Shown here in pieces: positions 22,168 through 33,020 of a stretch of 64,000 nt of DNA (positions are counted from its first letter, which is position 1; each line of letters begins with the position of its first letter). The notes beneath the pieces are model-generated. The model saw nothing but the letters and a program-made list of their open reading frames with translations, searched no databases and was not told the DNA's origin. Location of the stretch: NCBI GenBank assembly GCA_039720395.1, contig JBBPBK010000132.1, positions 157,766 to 221,765 on the forward strand, read 5' to 3'. This stretch comes from Liquidambar formosana (lineage: Eukaryota; Streptophyta; Magnoliopsida; Saxifragales; Altingiaceae). A program made the position numbers and the translations under genes.

Positions 22168-22407
22168 AATCAAAGCTGGGTACTCAGACCCAAAGGGAAT
22201 CGAATAAGGGTACCAGGACCCAAAGAGAATCGAATCAGGGTATTCGGACCCAAAGAGAATTGAATCAGGGTATTCGGACCCAAAGAGAATCGAATCAGGG
22301 TACTAGGACCCAAAGGGAATCAAATCAGGGTACTAGGACCCAAAGAGAATTAAATCAGGGTACTCGGACCCAAAGAGAATCTAATCAGGGTACTCAGACC
22401 CAAATGA
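22168..22407 (-). repeat. Tandem array A: 8 x 30 bp
   Basis: Eight consecutive 30-bp units built on AATCAGGGTACTCGGACCC plus AAAGAG. Each has a small dyad GGGT...ACCC with a 6-base spacer (ACTCGG, ATTCGG, ACTAGG and variants). It lies in the 3' non-coding part of the element. Confidence 0.92.
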
Positions 22408-22622
22408 AAGTGGACCTTAACGAAGGCCAAAGAAGGATTTGTAGACCCTAACGAGGGTGGACCTTAACGAAGGCCAAAGAAGGATTTATAGACCCTAACG
22501 AGGGTGGACCTTAACGAAGGCCAAAGAAGGATTGATAGACCCTAACGAGGGTGGACCTTAACGAAGGCCAAAGAAGGATTTGATAGACCCTAACGAGGGT
22601 GGACCTTAACGAAAGTCCGAAA
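22408..22622 (-). repeat. Tandem array B: about 4.5 x 47 bp
   Basis: Units of about 47-48 bp combine GGACCTTAACGAAGGCC, AAAGAAGGATT and GACCCTAACGAGGG. Each unit has two short dyads with AACG between the arms. One further unit stands after array C at about 23389-23434, so array C expanded inside array B. Confidence 0.88.
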
Positions 22623-23390
22623 CGAGTGATCCCTAATGAAGGTATGGGCCTTGACGAAGGTCCGAAATGAGTGATCCCTAACGAGGGTATGGGCCTTGAT
22701 GAAGGTCCAAAATGAGTGATCCCTAACGAGGGAATGGGCCTTGACGAAGGTCCGAAAGGAGTGATCCCTAATGAGGGTATGGGCCTTGACGAAGGTCCGA
22801 AACGAATGATCCCTAACGAGGGCATGGGCCTTGACGAAGGTCCGAAAGGAGTGATCCCTAACGAGGGAATGGGCCTTGACGAAGGTCCGAAAAGAGTGAT
22901 CCCTGACGAGGGAATGGGCCTTGACGAAGGTCCAAAAGGAGTGATCCCTGACGAGGGAATGGGCCTTGACGAAGGTCCGAAAGGAGTGATCCCTAACGAG
23001 GGTATGGGCCTTAACGAAGGTCCGAAACGAATGATCCCTGACGAGGGAATGGGCCTTGACGAAGGTCCGAAAGGAGTGATCCCTAACGAGGGTATGGGCC
23101 TTGACGAAGGTCTGAAACGAATGATCCCTAACGAGGGTATGGGCCTTGACGAAGGTCCGAAAGGAGTAATCCCTAACGAGGGAATGGGCCTTGACGAAGG
23201 TCCGAAAGGAGTGATCCCTAACGAGGGTATGGACCTTGACGAAGGTCCGAAACGAATGATCCCTAACGAGGGAATGGGCCTTGACGAAGGTCTGAAAGGA
23301 GTGATCCCTAACGAGGGAATGTGCCTTGACGAAGGTCCCAAAGGAGTGATCCCTAACGAGGGAATGGGCCTTGACGAAGGTCCAAAAGGA
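22623..23390 (-). repeat. Tandem array C: about 17 x 45 bp
   Basis: Seventeen units of 45 bp, each with CCCTAACGAGGG and GGGCCTTGACGAAGGTCC joined by short spacers (CCGAAAGGAGTGAT). Both halves are dyads with a 4-base centre. Because 45 is a multiple of three the array is open in several frames on both strands. These frames are by-products, not genes. Confidence 0.93.
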
Positions 23391-23434
23391 GGATTTATAG
23401 ACCCTAACGAGGGTGGACCTTAACGAAGGCCAAT

Positions 23435-25773
23435 GACATATCAAACTCTAACGAGGGTTGAATCAAACATTTCCGACCAAACAAAAATATTCAACAAATC
23501 ACCAAAAGAATTCATGTCTGAAAAAGACATTTAGAGATCATTCTAATCCCCAAAGAAAGATGCCCCTAGGGCAAGTAAAAAAAAGATTTCCCTTAAAGAA
23601 TATGCCTTCAAAGCAAGCAAGGTACCACTCAAGGGTTTGAATTCAAAAGCAACACTTAACATGCATGCATAGACTATTCGGAGCCCATTCCCTACCTACA
23701 TGGTCTAATCGAAATCGAGTCCTTGATAGGATCGCTATTGATTTTTCTTTCTTTTAATGATCACCTTTGAACAGGGTTACTAATTTGATTAGGACATGTA
23801 CTCATTCGTTTCTTTGGCATCATCTTTATCTTCAACACATTTCCTAAAACCTGCTTTGAGACTGCTGAATGGAGTTGTAGCTTCTTTTCCAGAATTAGAG
23901 ATTCATTTCCCAGAGCAATAATGGCACTATAGCAATTTCCGCTTTATAGGCATGTGAATACATGAAGCCCAAGACAAACACTTATTTCAAATGAAGCACA
24001 AGACACCAAACCTTCATACTACTTCCACAAGTACGCACATGGATGACATGCGCACAACCGCCTATTGTTCAGCCCTTTGGGATTATACTCCGAGTAAATT
24101 GCCAATGATACAAAGAGGCAAATGAGGACAAAGAAGATAGAACCAATAATGATGATGTAGATAAGAAGCTCAAGCAAGACCAACAAGAAATTCAAGTATA
24201 ACTTGGAATGATGAGACAATAGGCTCGAGTATTGACCTCACCTATTTCAAATGTGTCTCCCTTTAATTTCCATCTCATTAAGGCAATTATTCAATTTTTC
24301 CTTTCTTAGTTAATTAATGAGGATCAATGATGTACTAGTTATTTCCATAAAATTTCACTAACTTTGGTCCACTCTTACACCAACAAAGACATTCCATATG
24401 CTGATTCTGATGGCATGTGAGGATATTCAATTGGGCTTGCCCCTTGACTCAAAGGTTGGAGTATGCATCACCTTCCTTGATGTCTGGCTATGATATCTAT
24501 AGGCTTCACTCCTTCACTTTTTTTTTTTTTTTTCTTTTTTTTCATACCCTAACTTTTGCCTAGGTTGCCCTTTCGAGTTTTCAACCTAGCGGGCTATCTT
24601 TTCCCAACTTGTCTTTCTTAAACTGCTTCTGATGTGACTTTTTTTTTCGTGCCCCTTGTATGGATTCCAAGCGATGTGAATGCACCTTTGCACAAACTTC
24701 AAATAATGTGGCTGCACCTTTGCAAGCTAGGTTGCCTACGTACCCAAAAGGGATCAAGCCAAACGTAGTTCAATCAAATTTGAACAACTTTAATCAATCG
24801 GAGAGGACTTTCATATGGACTGTAATGTAGGTTTTAGGCTCTAGGCTCAAGAAAGAAAGGATATTAAAAGCTCAAGTTTAATTTCAATGGGTTCCTATTT
24901 TTCAAGGATCACTTCACTTCACTTTCACTTCCAAACTTAGCACTTCACCTGCTATCTCATTCTGGCATCCTTTTTTTTTTTTCTTTTCTTCTCTTATTTC
25001 TTCCATTTTTTTTTTCTTTCTTTTTGTTTTTTTTCTTTTGTTTCATTTACATTGCCCCATCGCTTTAAACGAATCTCTCTCCAAAATTTGCCCCTAGTGT
25101 AGGGGGTAATCCTTGACAAGGGTGTTAGAAAGAAAACTCATTAAGGCTCAAAGGGGTTAGCAAAGGATTGTTCTTTATATATATTTTTTTTCCAAGAATG
25201 GTAGCAGGAACAATGGCCTCTCTTCATTTCGATCTCCATTGTTCAAAATTTGAGTATGAGAAGGATAAATGTGCAAACTTTCAAGTTTATTCCCTGCGTT
25301 TCTTGATAAGTCCATCAGAGTTGTAAGATCAGCCTATTCTGGTGTTAACCAATTGATATCTCTTTAAAATCTTCATTAACGTCCGAGTTGATTAAGATAG
25401 CTTCAATTTTAATGGATTTCACTTTCCTTTCTTGATCCTCGTTAATTATCTTTTTTCAGATTAAAGGAATTTTGCCTTCAAAGATTTCATTATTAGGAGA
25501 CACACCAAAATAAGCAAATTCAGATTTTATTCCATTATCAATAAAAGGGACCACATCAAAAGGGCTTCAATTACTTTATTGGGCTCGATTAACTTAAAAG
25601 ACATTGCTGAACTCGACAGATTCGAAAGAAAGCTTAGAACTCGACGGACACAAAAGCAAACTCAAGACTCAATAAACTCAGAAATTGACTCAGAGACAGA
25701 CTCTAGAGCAAACTCAATATTGGGATCGACTCAGGAATCTTAGCTTCCCATCTTATAGCCTCGATGCCCATAT
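23435..25773 (-). other. Non-coding 3' region of the Ogre-like element
   Basis: No domain was found on either strand. It has T-rich tracts at about 24517-24542 and 24972-25045 (A-rich in element sense). A conserved phrase, CCTACGTACCC ... AAGGGATCAAGCC ... AACGTAGTTC (24734-24772), has a diverged second copy at 22012-22050. Pol should be here in an autonomous relative but is missing. Confidence 0.7.
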
Positions 25774-27060
25774 TCAATACCCCGTATTCTCTGGTCGTGG
25801 TAACCTACCACTATCGATCATATCTTGAATCTCATGCCTTAGCCTTGTGCAGTTGTCTATCCTATGACCAATGCTCTGATGGAAGTCACAATATTCATTC
25901 TGCCTCCAATAGGATGGAATCGGATTGGGCAACGGCCGGGGCTCTAAAGCTTTTATGCAACCCTTTTGAGACAAGTTATCGAATACCTTAGACAATGGGA
26001 CTCCAAGGTTGTCAAACTGTCTGGGTTGTTGTGCCCCTTGGTTGATGGCTCCTACGGTGGCCTGTGCGGCTCCTCCACCTGTGTTATTGCTGCTTGATCC
26101 GAATACTTTCTTATTCGTAGGCTTGCCCTCTACTTGGTCTTGATGGATCGTGTCTTCTATCCTGGTCCCACATTGGTACAATTGCTGGAAGTTCATGACA
26201 GACGAAGTCAACATTTTATCAAAGTAAACAGGTGTCAAGTTCTTCAATATCATATTGACTTGGTCTATCTCTGCTGGCCTGTTTGTCAATTTTACCGCCT
26301 TCGCCCTCCATCGCCCTATGAACTCAGAAAAAGGCTCATCAAGCTTCTGCTTTGTCATCTCCAAATCCCTCAATGTCACATCTAGCATTGTGTTGTAGTT
26401 GTATTTATTAGTGAATTCTTCAGTTAACACTTCCCAAGTTCCTGTTGTTTTCTCATCGAGCTTATAATACCACTTCGAAGCATCCCCTGATAAGGACAAT
26501 GGAAAAGCATAGTGGACTTGCTCCGAAGTCAGACCCCTCATTCTGGCTATGCTCATGTACTGGCGTAGATGTTGCTTAGGGTCGCCAGTTCCATCAAACT
26601 TCTCGTAATCCGCAATCTTGAATTTAAAGGGTAGTTGAACTCTAGCCTCAGAGGTGGCACCGGGCATAGAAAACATGTAGTCGTCTATCCCTTGAGACTT
26701 GCACCAAGCGGCCTTCATCTGCCTTATCTGTTCTCTCATTTCTTGATTCTCTACCTCCAGCTTATCGAACCTAGGGTCTTCCACTTTGCCCTTGTCTTTG
26801 ACATTCTTCTTGCTAGCCATGTAATCTGCGAAATCTTCATTGTCCCAAGGATGAGATTCACTATCGTGAGTTTTCGGTGCACCACTTCCTTCTCCTTCCT
26901 TGTCGACCCCTTTTTCGCCTTCGAGTTGATCAGATGACACTTTACTCCCCATCTCTAAATGTTCCAGCCTTTGGGTCAATCCCGTGATGAGTTCCTTCGT
27001 TTCAGCCTTATCCTGCCGCAACATGGCCACGAGATCGGTTAAAGTAGGCTCTACCGCCAT
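25774..27060 (-). CDS. gag: Retrotransposon Gag (Ty3/Gypsy, Ogre/Tat-like)
   Basis: Open frame of about 428 codons from MAVEPTLTDLVAML. The frame is open further upstream to 27126, but this internal Met fits gag N-termini better. Residues 100-150 are a charged, coil-prone region (FDKLEVENQEMREQIRQM). The retrotransposon-gag core follows with FDGTGDPKQHLRQYMS, SLSGDASKWYYKL, LTEEFTNKYNYN, RDLEMTKQK, EPFSEFIGRWRAKA and an SVMNFQQLYQCGTRIED stretch. Near the C-terminus is YCDFHQSIGHRIDNC, a CX2HX4HX4C zinc-knuckle-like motif seen in Tat/Ogre gag. It would form the capsid and bind RNA. It is the element's only protein, and it is intact, with no stops or frameshifts, in line with young LTRs. No protease follows. 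Confidence 0.9.
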   Translation of the reverse strand: MAVEPTLTDLVAMLRQDKAETKELITGLTQRLEHLEMGSKVSSDQLEGEKGVDKEGEGSGAPKTHDSESHPWDNEDFADYMASKKNVKDKGKVEDPRFDKLEVENQEMREQIRQMKAAWCKSQGIDDYMFSMPGATSEARVQLPFKFKIADYEKFDGTGDPKQHLRQYMSIARMRGLTSEQVHYAFPLSLSGDASKWYYKLDEKTTGTWEVLTEEFTNKYNYNTMLDVTLRDLEMTKQKLDEPFSEFIGRWRAKAVKLTNRPAEIDQVNMILKNLTPVYFDKMLTSSVMNFQQLYQCGTRIEDTIHQDQVEGKPTNKKVFGSSSNNTGGGAAQATVGAINQGAQQPRQFDNLGVPLSKVFDNLSQKGCIKALEPRPLPNPIPSYWRQNEYCDFHQSIGHRIDNCTRLRHEIQDMIDSGRLPRPENTGY

Positions 27061-28098
27061 TGATTCTGGTTCCACTTTCCTTAGTCGGTTGGATGTAGGT
27101 GATCGGACCCAAGCACAACCTAGCACACTCTTCTGTGGTCGACCAATCCTTTACTGCATTTAGCCATGTGTAACTTATTAAGTCCATGTCCCTTATTTGA
27201 ATAAATAACCCTGTTCCATTTAGATTACCCAATTACTGCTCACTATACCTTGGGCTTTGTCATGTTTACTATGTCTTCCAAATGCCCAAGGTATAATAAG
27301 TGGACACAAAGCCGTTATTTCGCCAACTTAAGCCCAATACAGAAATATCTCTCAGCTCTCAACAATTTGGGCCCGAACCTGACATTCATTCTTTTTTTTT
27401 TTTTTTTTTTTTGGTCAGGCCCAATTACAAATAATTCTCCACTCTTCTGGGCTTAAGTTCGGATATAACTTGCTTTGGACTTGATTCTTTAATTGGATTT
27501 TGGATTTGATTACCAAAACAAATTAACCTAGTGCTAAACCCGCATAGTCCATTAATTACCTCAAGCTAGGCCCAATATACACACACCTCACTTTCTTTTG
27601 GATCATGGACCTATGTATTTTTTCTTATTATTTTACACAAGTCCAAGTCCAATAACAATATCACACAACTTCCCTCAATTGGGCTCAACTTGAGATAGCT
27701 AATAGGTAATGGGGGCCTCGTCCCAAGCCCGCGATGAATTCCTAATATGAATGCAACATGACATGGCACACATTCAAGCAAGGGTATGCAAAGGTTGGTG
27801 GGGCAACTAGTGGTGTTGGTCAATGGGGTACTTCTCCTTCAAGGGTCACCCAAGCTAGGGCACTCAAAGAGTGGCCCGTTAGCGTACTCACAAGCTTATT
27901 ACAGGCTAGTGGCACAGGCTGTGGGTTGATGATGCCAACTTCCAGTAACCATAGGCCCGAATGGGACCCGGTACCTTTCATCAGACTGTCATCGAGGGTA
28001 AGGGGTGGTAGTGCGCGTGTGTGCAATTTTGGTCTTTTCTAATTAAACAATTTAAATTAAGTAAAGCCATAAATCATTATACGGAATCTAGCTCTCTA
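27061..28098 (-). other. 5' leader of the Ogre-like element
   Basis: Untranslated in element sense, between PBS and gag. It has a T run on the + strand at 27390-27412. Several short open frames here show no family resemblance and are judged chance. Confidence 0.6.
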
Positions 28099-28117
28099 TC
28101 CCCAGTGGAGTCGCCAC
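28099..28117 (-). promoter_or_regulatory. Primer binding site of the Ogre-like element
   Basis: On the minus strand, directly after the 5' LTR end CTCACA, the sequence is GTGGCGACTCCACTGGGGA. This is the tRNA 3'-end complement (TGGCGACTC...) used by Ogre-type elements. Matching it to tRNA-Arg is from memory of that group and is tentative. Confidence 0.7.
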
Positions 28118-29703
28118 TGTGAGCGCCACGCCTGGTACCACATAGCTCGAGAATACGCATTAGCCTCAAAGGACTAACACGGAGAGGAGTCGCCACCCAA
28201 TAATGGGAACGAGTGAACCCTAGCAGGGTCTAGCTCGTCATAACCAGAGATTCGGGTTCGGAGCTAGGGTACGCAGCTGGGAAGGTGTTAGGCACCCAGC
28301 CACGCCCGGTCGAAACCGGCCCCCACACATGATTAATGGCTTTAATTAACTTAATGTTTACTCAAAATTGACCCTATTCATTCAACCATAGCAGCACGCA
28401 AATCATGATGATATGATACAGATAAAAGCACGAAATAAACACAAAGAAATGAAATACGAGCTTAACCAATTATCAGAATAACTACAATAAAGAAAGAAAC
28501 TGTCTGCCAATGCTTTATGTGCGTACGCAGTATTATTTACTGCGTACGCATACCATATACTGCGTACGCAATAAAATAATTGCGTACGCACCTATTGGCG
28601 ATTTATGTCATCTCTCGAAACTTCACCTATATACCATGAGAAGGTATACACGTGAATTCCACAGACTATCATACAATAAACCTACATACTAACAAATTAT
28701 CACATAATAAAACCCTAGTTTCTCCCTATGGAGAATCCACTACATGATGCATCCCAGAATAAATAAAATACAGAAATAAATACAAATATGAAAACTAAAC
28801 CTAAATCATGCTAATCATGCTTTAGACAGAAATAAAATAAAATAAAATAAAATAAAAGAAGAACTAGAATCAAAAGCTAAGTTAAACTAAATTTACCGAC
28901 TTTATGCTTGTTCGTGGCCCCTCAGGTCTTTGGATTAAATCAAATCAACACGAATCCTCATCTTCTTCAAAGTGTAATCACAGCAACGAGATCAAAACTC
29001 ACTCAACTTTGAAAAGAAATAGAAAACAAAAGAGAACAGGAGAAAAGAAAAGTGATTTCCGTCACTTTGCAACAGCAGAAAGTTCAATCGCGTTTTTGGG
29101 TATGAAAACGTTGGAATTGGACAAAACTCGTGAAATGCAAAGTTGTAGAGAATTGAATTATCTTTCTAAGAAGACTAATTTCACCCAATTCAGACTTCGG
29201 ATGAAAAAGTTATGATTAAAATACGATTGCTGGTTTTCCAAAAATCTGCTGCTGAATTATGACGAATTTCACTCCCTAAAAACCCTATCTTCCTCCCTTT
29301 TCCTAAGGCATTAAGTGAGCATTTATAGCTGAAATCTGGAGTTTCCCTTTCCTTCCTAGACTAGGTTTCTTTGGAGAATAATCAAAAGGTATTTTATAAT
29401 GATAAAAGACTTCTAATCTGAATAGGAAAGGGAAATTGTCTTCTGTAAAAATTGGGAGACTGACCGCTAACACGCATGCACATGTACCGTATGTGCGTAC
29501 ACACACTCATCACATACGTACACGTGTTAGTGGCATGATAAAAATGGCTAATTTAATAAAATAATTTTCTTTTCATTTTAACCAAAATCTCATGCTGTGA
29601 TTCGCACTAATTCTTAAAGGATAATCCGTAAATAACCACACTAAACTCATCATCGGGGCCACGGGACTTAAGATGACAACCGGTACAAAATGGGGTGTCT
29701 ACA
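28118..29703 (-). repeat. Right LTR (5' LTR in element sense)
   Basis: 1586 bp, nearly identical to 20291-21876. By eye the differences are at the matching positions of 20297, 20306, 20364, 21132, 21263, 21355, 21370, 21644 and 21839. It would hold the element's promoter on the minus strand. Confidence 0.95.
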
Positions 29704-29721
29704 CCCACACCTGAACAACCC

Positions 29722-29984
29722 TATATATATATAGGATGATGATCAAGTAAGCACATCCTGATATAACTTATATCAATACCTAAATTGGGAGTTGTACTTT
29801 ATGCATGAGTGGGATATGAGGTACATTGGACCAATGCAAGGGATACAAACCCCAATACATGGTGCTCGTATAACTTATATCAACACGTGCTAATATAAAT
29901 TATATCAATGCATGCTTACATTGATGGGTTATGGGATACATAAAGTCAATGCACAAAGTACAACCTTTAATGCATGATACTGAT
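29722..29984. repeat. Dispersed (TA)n-associated palindromic repeat, copy 2 (split by a solo LTR)
   Basis: CCTATATATATATAGGATGA, then AAGCACATCCTGATATAAC, CTTATATCAACACGTGC, and after the solo LTR a continuation CTGATATAACTTATAT at 31796. It is the host site of the solo LTR and was present before that insertion. Confidence 0.7.
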
Positions 29985-31795
29985 TGTGAGCACCCCCATG
30001 TCCTAAACCACATGGCTTGGGAGTACGCCACTAGCCTTGAAAGGCAAGCGCGGAAAAGAGTCGCCACCCAATATTGGGAACGAGTGAACCCTGGCAGGGT
30101 CTAGCTCATCATAACCAGAGATTCGGGTTTGGAGCTAGGGTACATCATCGGGAAGGTGTTAGGCACTCGACAATGCCCGATCGAAACCAGCCCCCACACA
30201 CAACTATTGGCCATAATTAAAATGATATTCAACTAAAATTAACCCGCATGCAACAATTCATATCATACAAAAGTGAATTAAACATGCAGAGTGAACAGTC
30301 ATAAACTATATAAACAGAACTGGAGAAAACAAGAGACAAGCATTCTGCCTGCAATTGGCATGGTGCGTACGCATCTATGCTAGTTGCTTATACACCTTTA
30401 ATTTAGACACCTGCACTTCTATTAATCCTGCTCCATTAATCCACACACATTCTAGACAATAATAATTAAGAGATAAAAAAATCCCTAAATACTATCATGC
30501 AGAGAGCCCTAGAGAATAAAACTATATGCCTCAATAGGGGTGCATACGCAACCATAAGTGGTGCATACACAACCCATAGGCATATCCCAAAATCCAGAAA
30601 AAACAGAAAACAATACAAACTAACCCTAAAACTAAATATCTAGAATACTACAAACAAATATTTGCCTAACGCATCACTACGAAATCAGAAGAATAAATAT
30701 TTGCCTAACGTATCAATATTAATGTCATTAATTGACAATAACAATGATAAATGGGCAGTTAGTCGGTCTTATTCAAATTTAACCTACTCCACTATTATGG
30801 TATGATATACGATGATTATACAACTTATTTATCCTAAGTATGTATTCTAACATCATATTTCACCCATAATCATGCATAATGAGATAAAATAAATAAAAGA
30901 GAAAAAGAGAAAGAAAAGTGATTTTCGTCACTTTGCAACAGCAACAACTTAAATCGAATTTTTGGGTATGAAAACTTTGGAATTAGGCAAAACTCATGAA
31001 ATACAAAGTTATAGAGAATTGAATTATCTTTCCAAGAAGACCAATTTCATCAAATTCCGACTTTAGAGTCAAAAGGTATGATTAAAATACGGCCGCTGAT
31101 TTTAGAAAACTACTGCTAAATTATGACGAATTTCACTCTCTAACAACCCTACTCTTCTAAATCATGCATAATAAATAAATAACATACATCAACCAGCATG
31201 CAAGTGATTATACCAATATTACTTTAATCATGCATAACCATAACCTATGAAACTGAATATAAATTATTAGGAAAGTTACCCTCAGGTTTACGCACCTTCA
31301 AATCTGCTTAGTTCCACCTTGCAAGCCTCCAAAATCATAGCATGAATCCTCAATTTAGGGTTTTTGGGAAGTGTATATATGGTGGCTCCTTGTTTTATGG
31401 TTCTCCTCCCTCTTTCAGAATTATAATGGTGTATATATAGGGATCCTTAGGGTTTTGGGAATCCTTCCCGGGTTGCTAACCGCAATCATATTCCAAATAG
31501 GATTCTTCTTTTCAATTAGAAATCTTTGGGAGAAAGGAATACTAAATTTGGAGTTTCTATAAAAAGGGAGGGTGCGTACGCATCCCAAGTGGTTGCGTAC
31601 GCAGGAACACGTCCACACCCATTACAAGTGCGTACACATCAAGGCTGAATGAAAAATGACTATAAACTTAGAATTTTTGCTGTGACTTCATTGGCTCGTT
31701 TGGGATCACTTTGCATTTGTCAAGACGAATAATAAACCTCATCATTGGGACCACGGGACTTAAGCTAACAACCAGTACAAAATGGGGTGTCTACA
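29985..31795 (-). mobile_element. Solo LTR related to the Ogre-like element (1811 bp)
   Basis: Starts TGTGAGCACC, ends GTGTCTACA, and is flanked by the 5-bp duplication CTGAT (29980-29984 and 31796-31800). It shares with the 20291 LTR the blocks GAACGAGTGAACCCT, GGGAAGGTGTTAGGCAC, CAGAGATTCGGGTT and AAAATGGGGTGTCTACA, but other stretches are unalignable. It is therefore a diverged subfamily, and no internal region remains. Confidence 0.9.
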
Positions 31796-31849
31796 CTGAT
31801 ATAACTTATATATATATGCATGTTTTACCCTGATCTGTATATATAGATA

Positions 31850-33012
31850 TAGATAGATAATCTTGCCCATATGTGATGAACATTTGTGACATCAATTAAA
31901 GTCATTCGTGACAATTTTACATAAGTGCTTGATAGTATTATGGTTCCATCGCCATTATTCGGGTGAACAATTTCATACGTATAAAATAATTATGCAAAAT
32001 AAATTTGGCTAGTGATTAACATATAATGAACTTTTTCTTTTTGGGTCCCTCTAGGTTTATGTGATAAGCGAGGATGAAAGGATACAATTTTTGTGCTCTA
32101 TTTTCATCATTCTTAATATAAAATACCCAATGGTCTCGATTTTGGGTTTTTATTTATTTATTTTTTATTTTTTTTAGAGATGTTTGGATCAAGCAATGGC
32201 TTTAAATTTTCATAAAAAAATAAAATGCAAAAATTATGTCCATTAATTCTAATCCTTGTATAATTGTCACATAACTACGGTGACATACTTAGAAGATGCA
32301 TTGCTAGTCACTTGTAGTTATTGAAAAGTTGAGCAAAGAGAAACTGGGGTTGGACCTCAATTTGAGAAACGACCTAGGAAGAGAATGAATGAAAAGAAAG
32401 AAAGAAAAATGTTCGTATGGGGCCTCCGAGTAATTTTCAATGCAACTGTGATATGATCAAATGGTATCATGAGTCAATAAATATAAAGTAAAATGAGATT
32501 ATTAGTGAAAAAGTACTTTAATAATTTCACTTTATTTCATTATTATTAATTCGTGATACTATATGATCAGTTGTACCTCATTTACATATAAGTTTTTGTC
32601 GAAGCCCACCATGTTGGAATTTCGACTAGGCAAACATGCTCTGAACCCTTTTCTTTTTTCTTTTTCTTTATTTTATTTTATTTTTTATTTTATTAATTTA
32701 TTAATTTATTTTTTATTTTGAATTTTGAAGTTGCTTTTTAAGCTTTCACACAAGTGGTAATGCTGATACAATGCCATAATCTGATGAAAATAGAGTAAAG
32801 TGAAATTGTCAGAATACTTTTTGCATAGTTCCTTAATTCTACTTTATTATCATTGGTCCGTGACATTACTTGACATGGGAGACTCACTCCAATTTGAGAT
32901 ACAACGAAATAAGGAAAAAAAATTAAAATAAAAATAAAAAGAAAGGAAAAAAGCTGTTGTAAGGCTCACGATATAAATTATTTTCTAACCTTTTAATAAT
33001 TGGGGTCAGGCT
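31850..33012. other. Intergenic, pieces of duplicated NLR upstream sequence, no gene
   Basis: 31985-32200 matches the 18446 unit. ATACTTAGAAGATGCATTG (32287) matches 13550, and TTTTCTAACCTTTTAATAAT (32977) matches the leader-module upstream line. A palindromic block at about 32455-32568 (GATATGATCAAATGGTATCA versus its complement) and a diverged second one at 32755-32870 look like miniature foldback elements. T-rich low complexity lies at 32641-32720. Confidence 0.55.
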
Positions 33013-33020
33013 ATTGCCAT

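Larger units (their letters stand above)
20291..29703 (-). mobile_element. Complete non-autonomous LTR retrotransposon, Ogre/Tat-like (9413 bp)
   Basis: Two 1586-bp LTRs (20291-21876 and 28118-29703) begin TGTGAG and end TCTACA on the + strand. The flanks are CCCAC at 20286-20290 and 29704-29708, a perfect 5-bp target duplication. By eye the LTRs differ at about nine positions, so the insertion is young. The sense strand is minus, shown by a PBS next to the right LTR, a polypurine tract next to the left LTR and gag on the minus strand. Only gag is encoded. Protease, RT, RNase H and integrase are all absent, replaced by a long non-coding 3' part with three tandem arrays. Lineage is suggested by gag, the AAGAGGGGCAAC polypurine tract and GGGAAGGTGTTAGGCACCC in the LTR. 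It must have been moved by another element's enzymes. Confidence 0.93.

Noticed and set aside
22168..23434. CRISPR-like array
   Set aside because: Units are contiguous tandem repeats without unique spacers, in a plant nuclear genome, inside an LTR element.
22511..23444. Long repetitive open frames on both strands encoding 15-residue repeats
   Set aside because: They exist because the 45-bp unit is a multiple of three and lacks stops in several frames. No conserved start, no family resemblance, and they lie in a retroelement's non-coding 3' region.
25764..26937. Plus-strand open frames opposite gag
   Set aside because: The minus-strand gag frame has clear domain motifs; the opposite frames are shadows.
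32455..32870. Two palindromic blocks as defined miniature transposons
   Set aside because: Inverted symmetry is visible, but ends and target duplications could not be fixed, so they are described only as part of the intergenic stretch.
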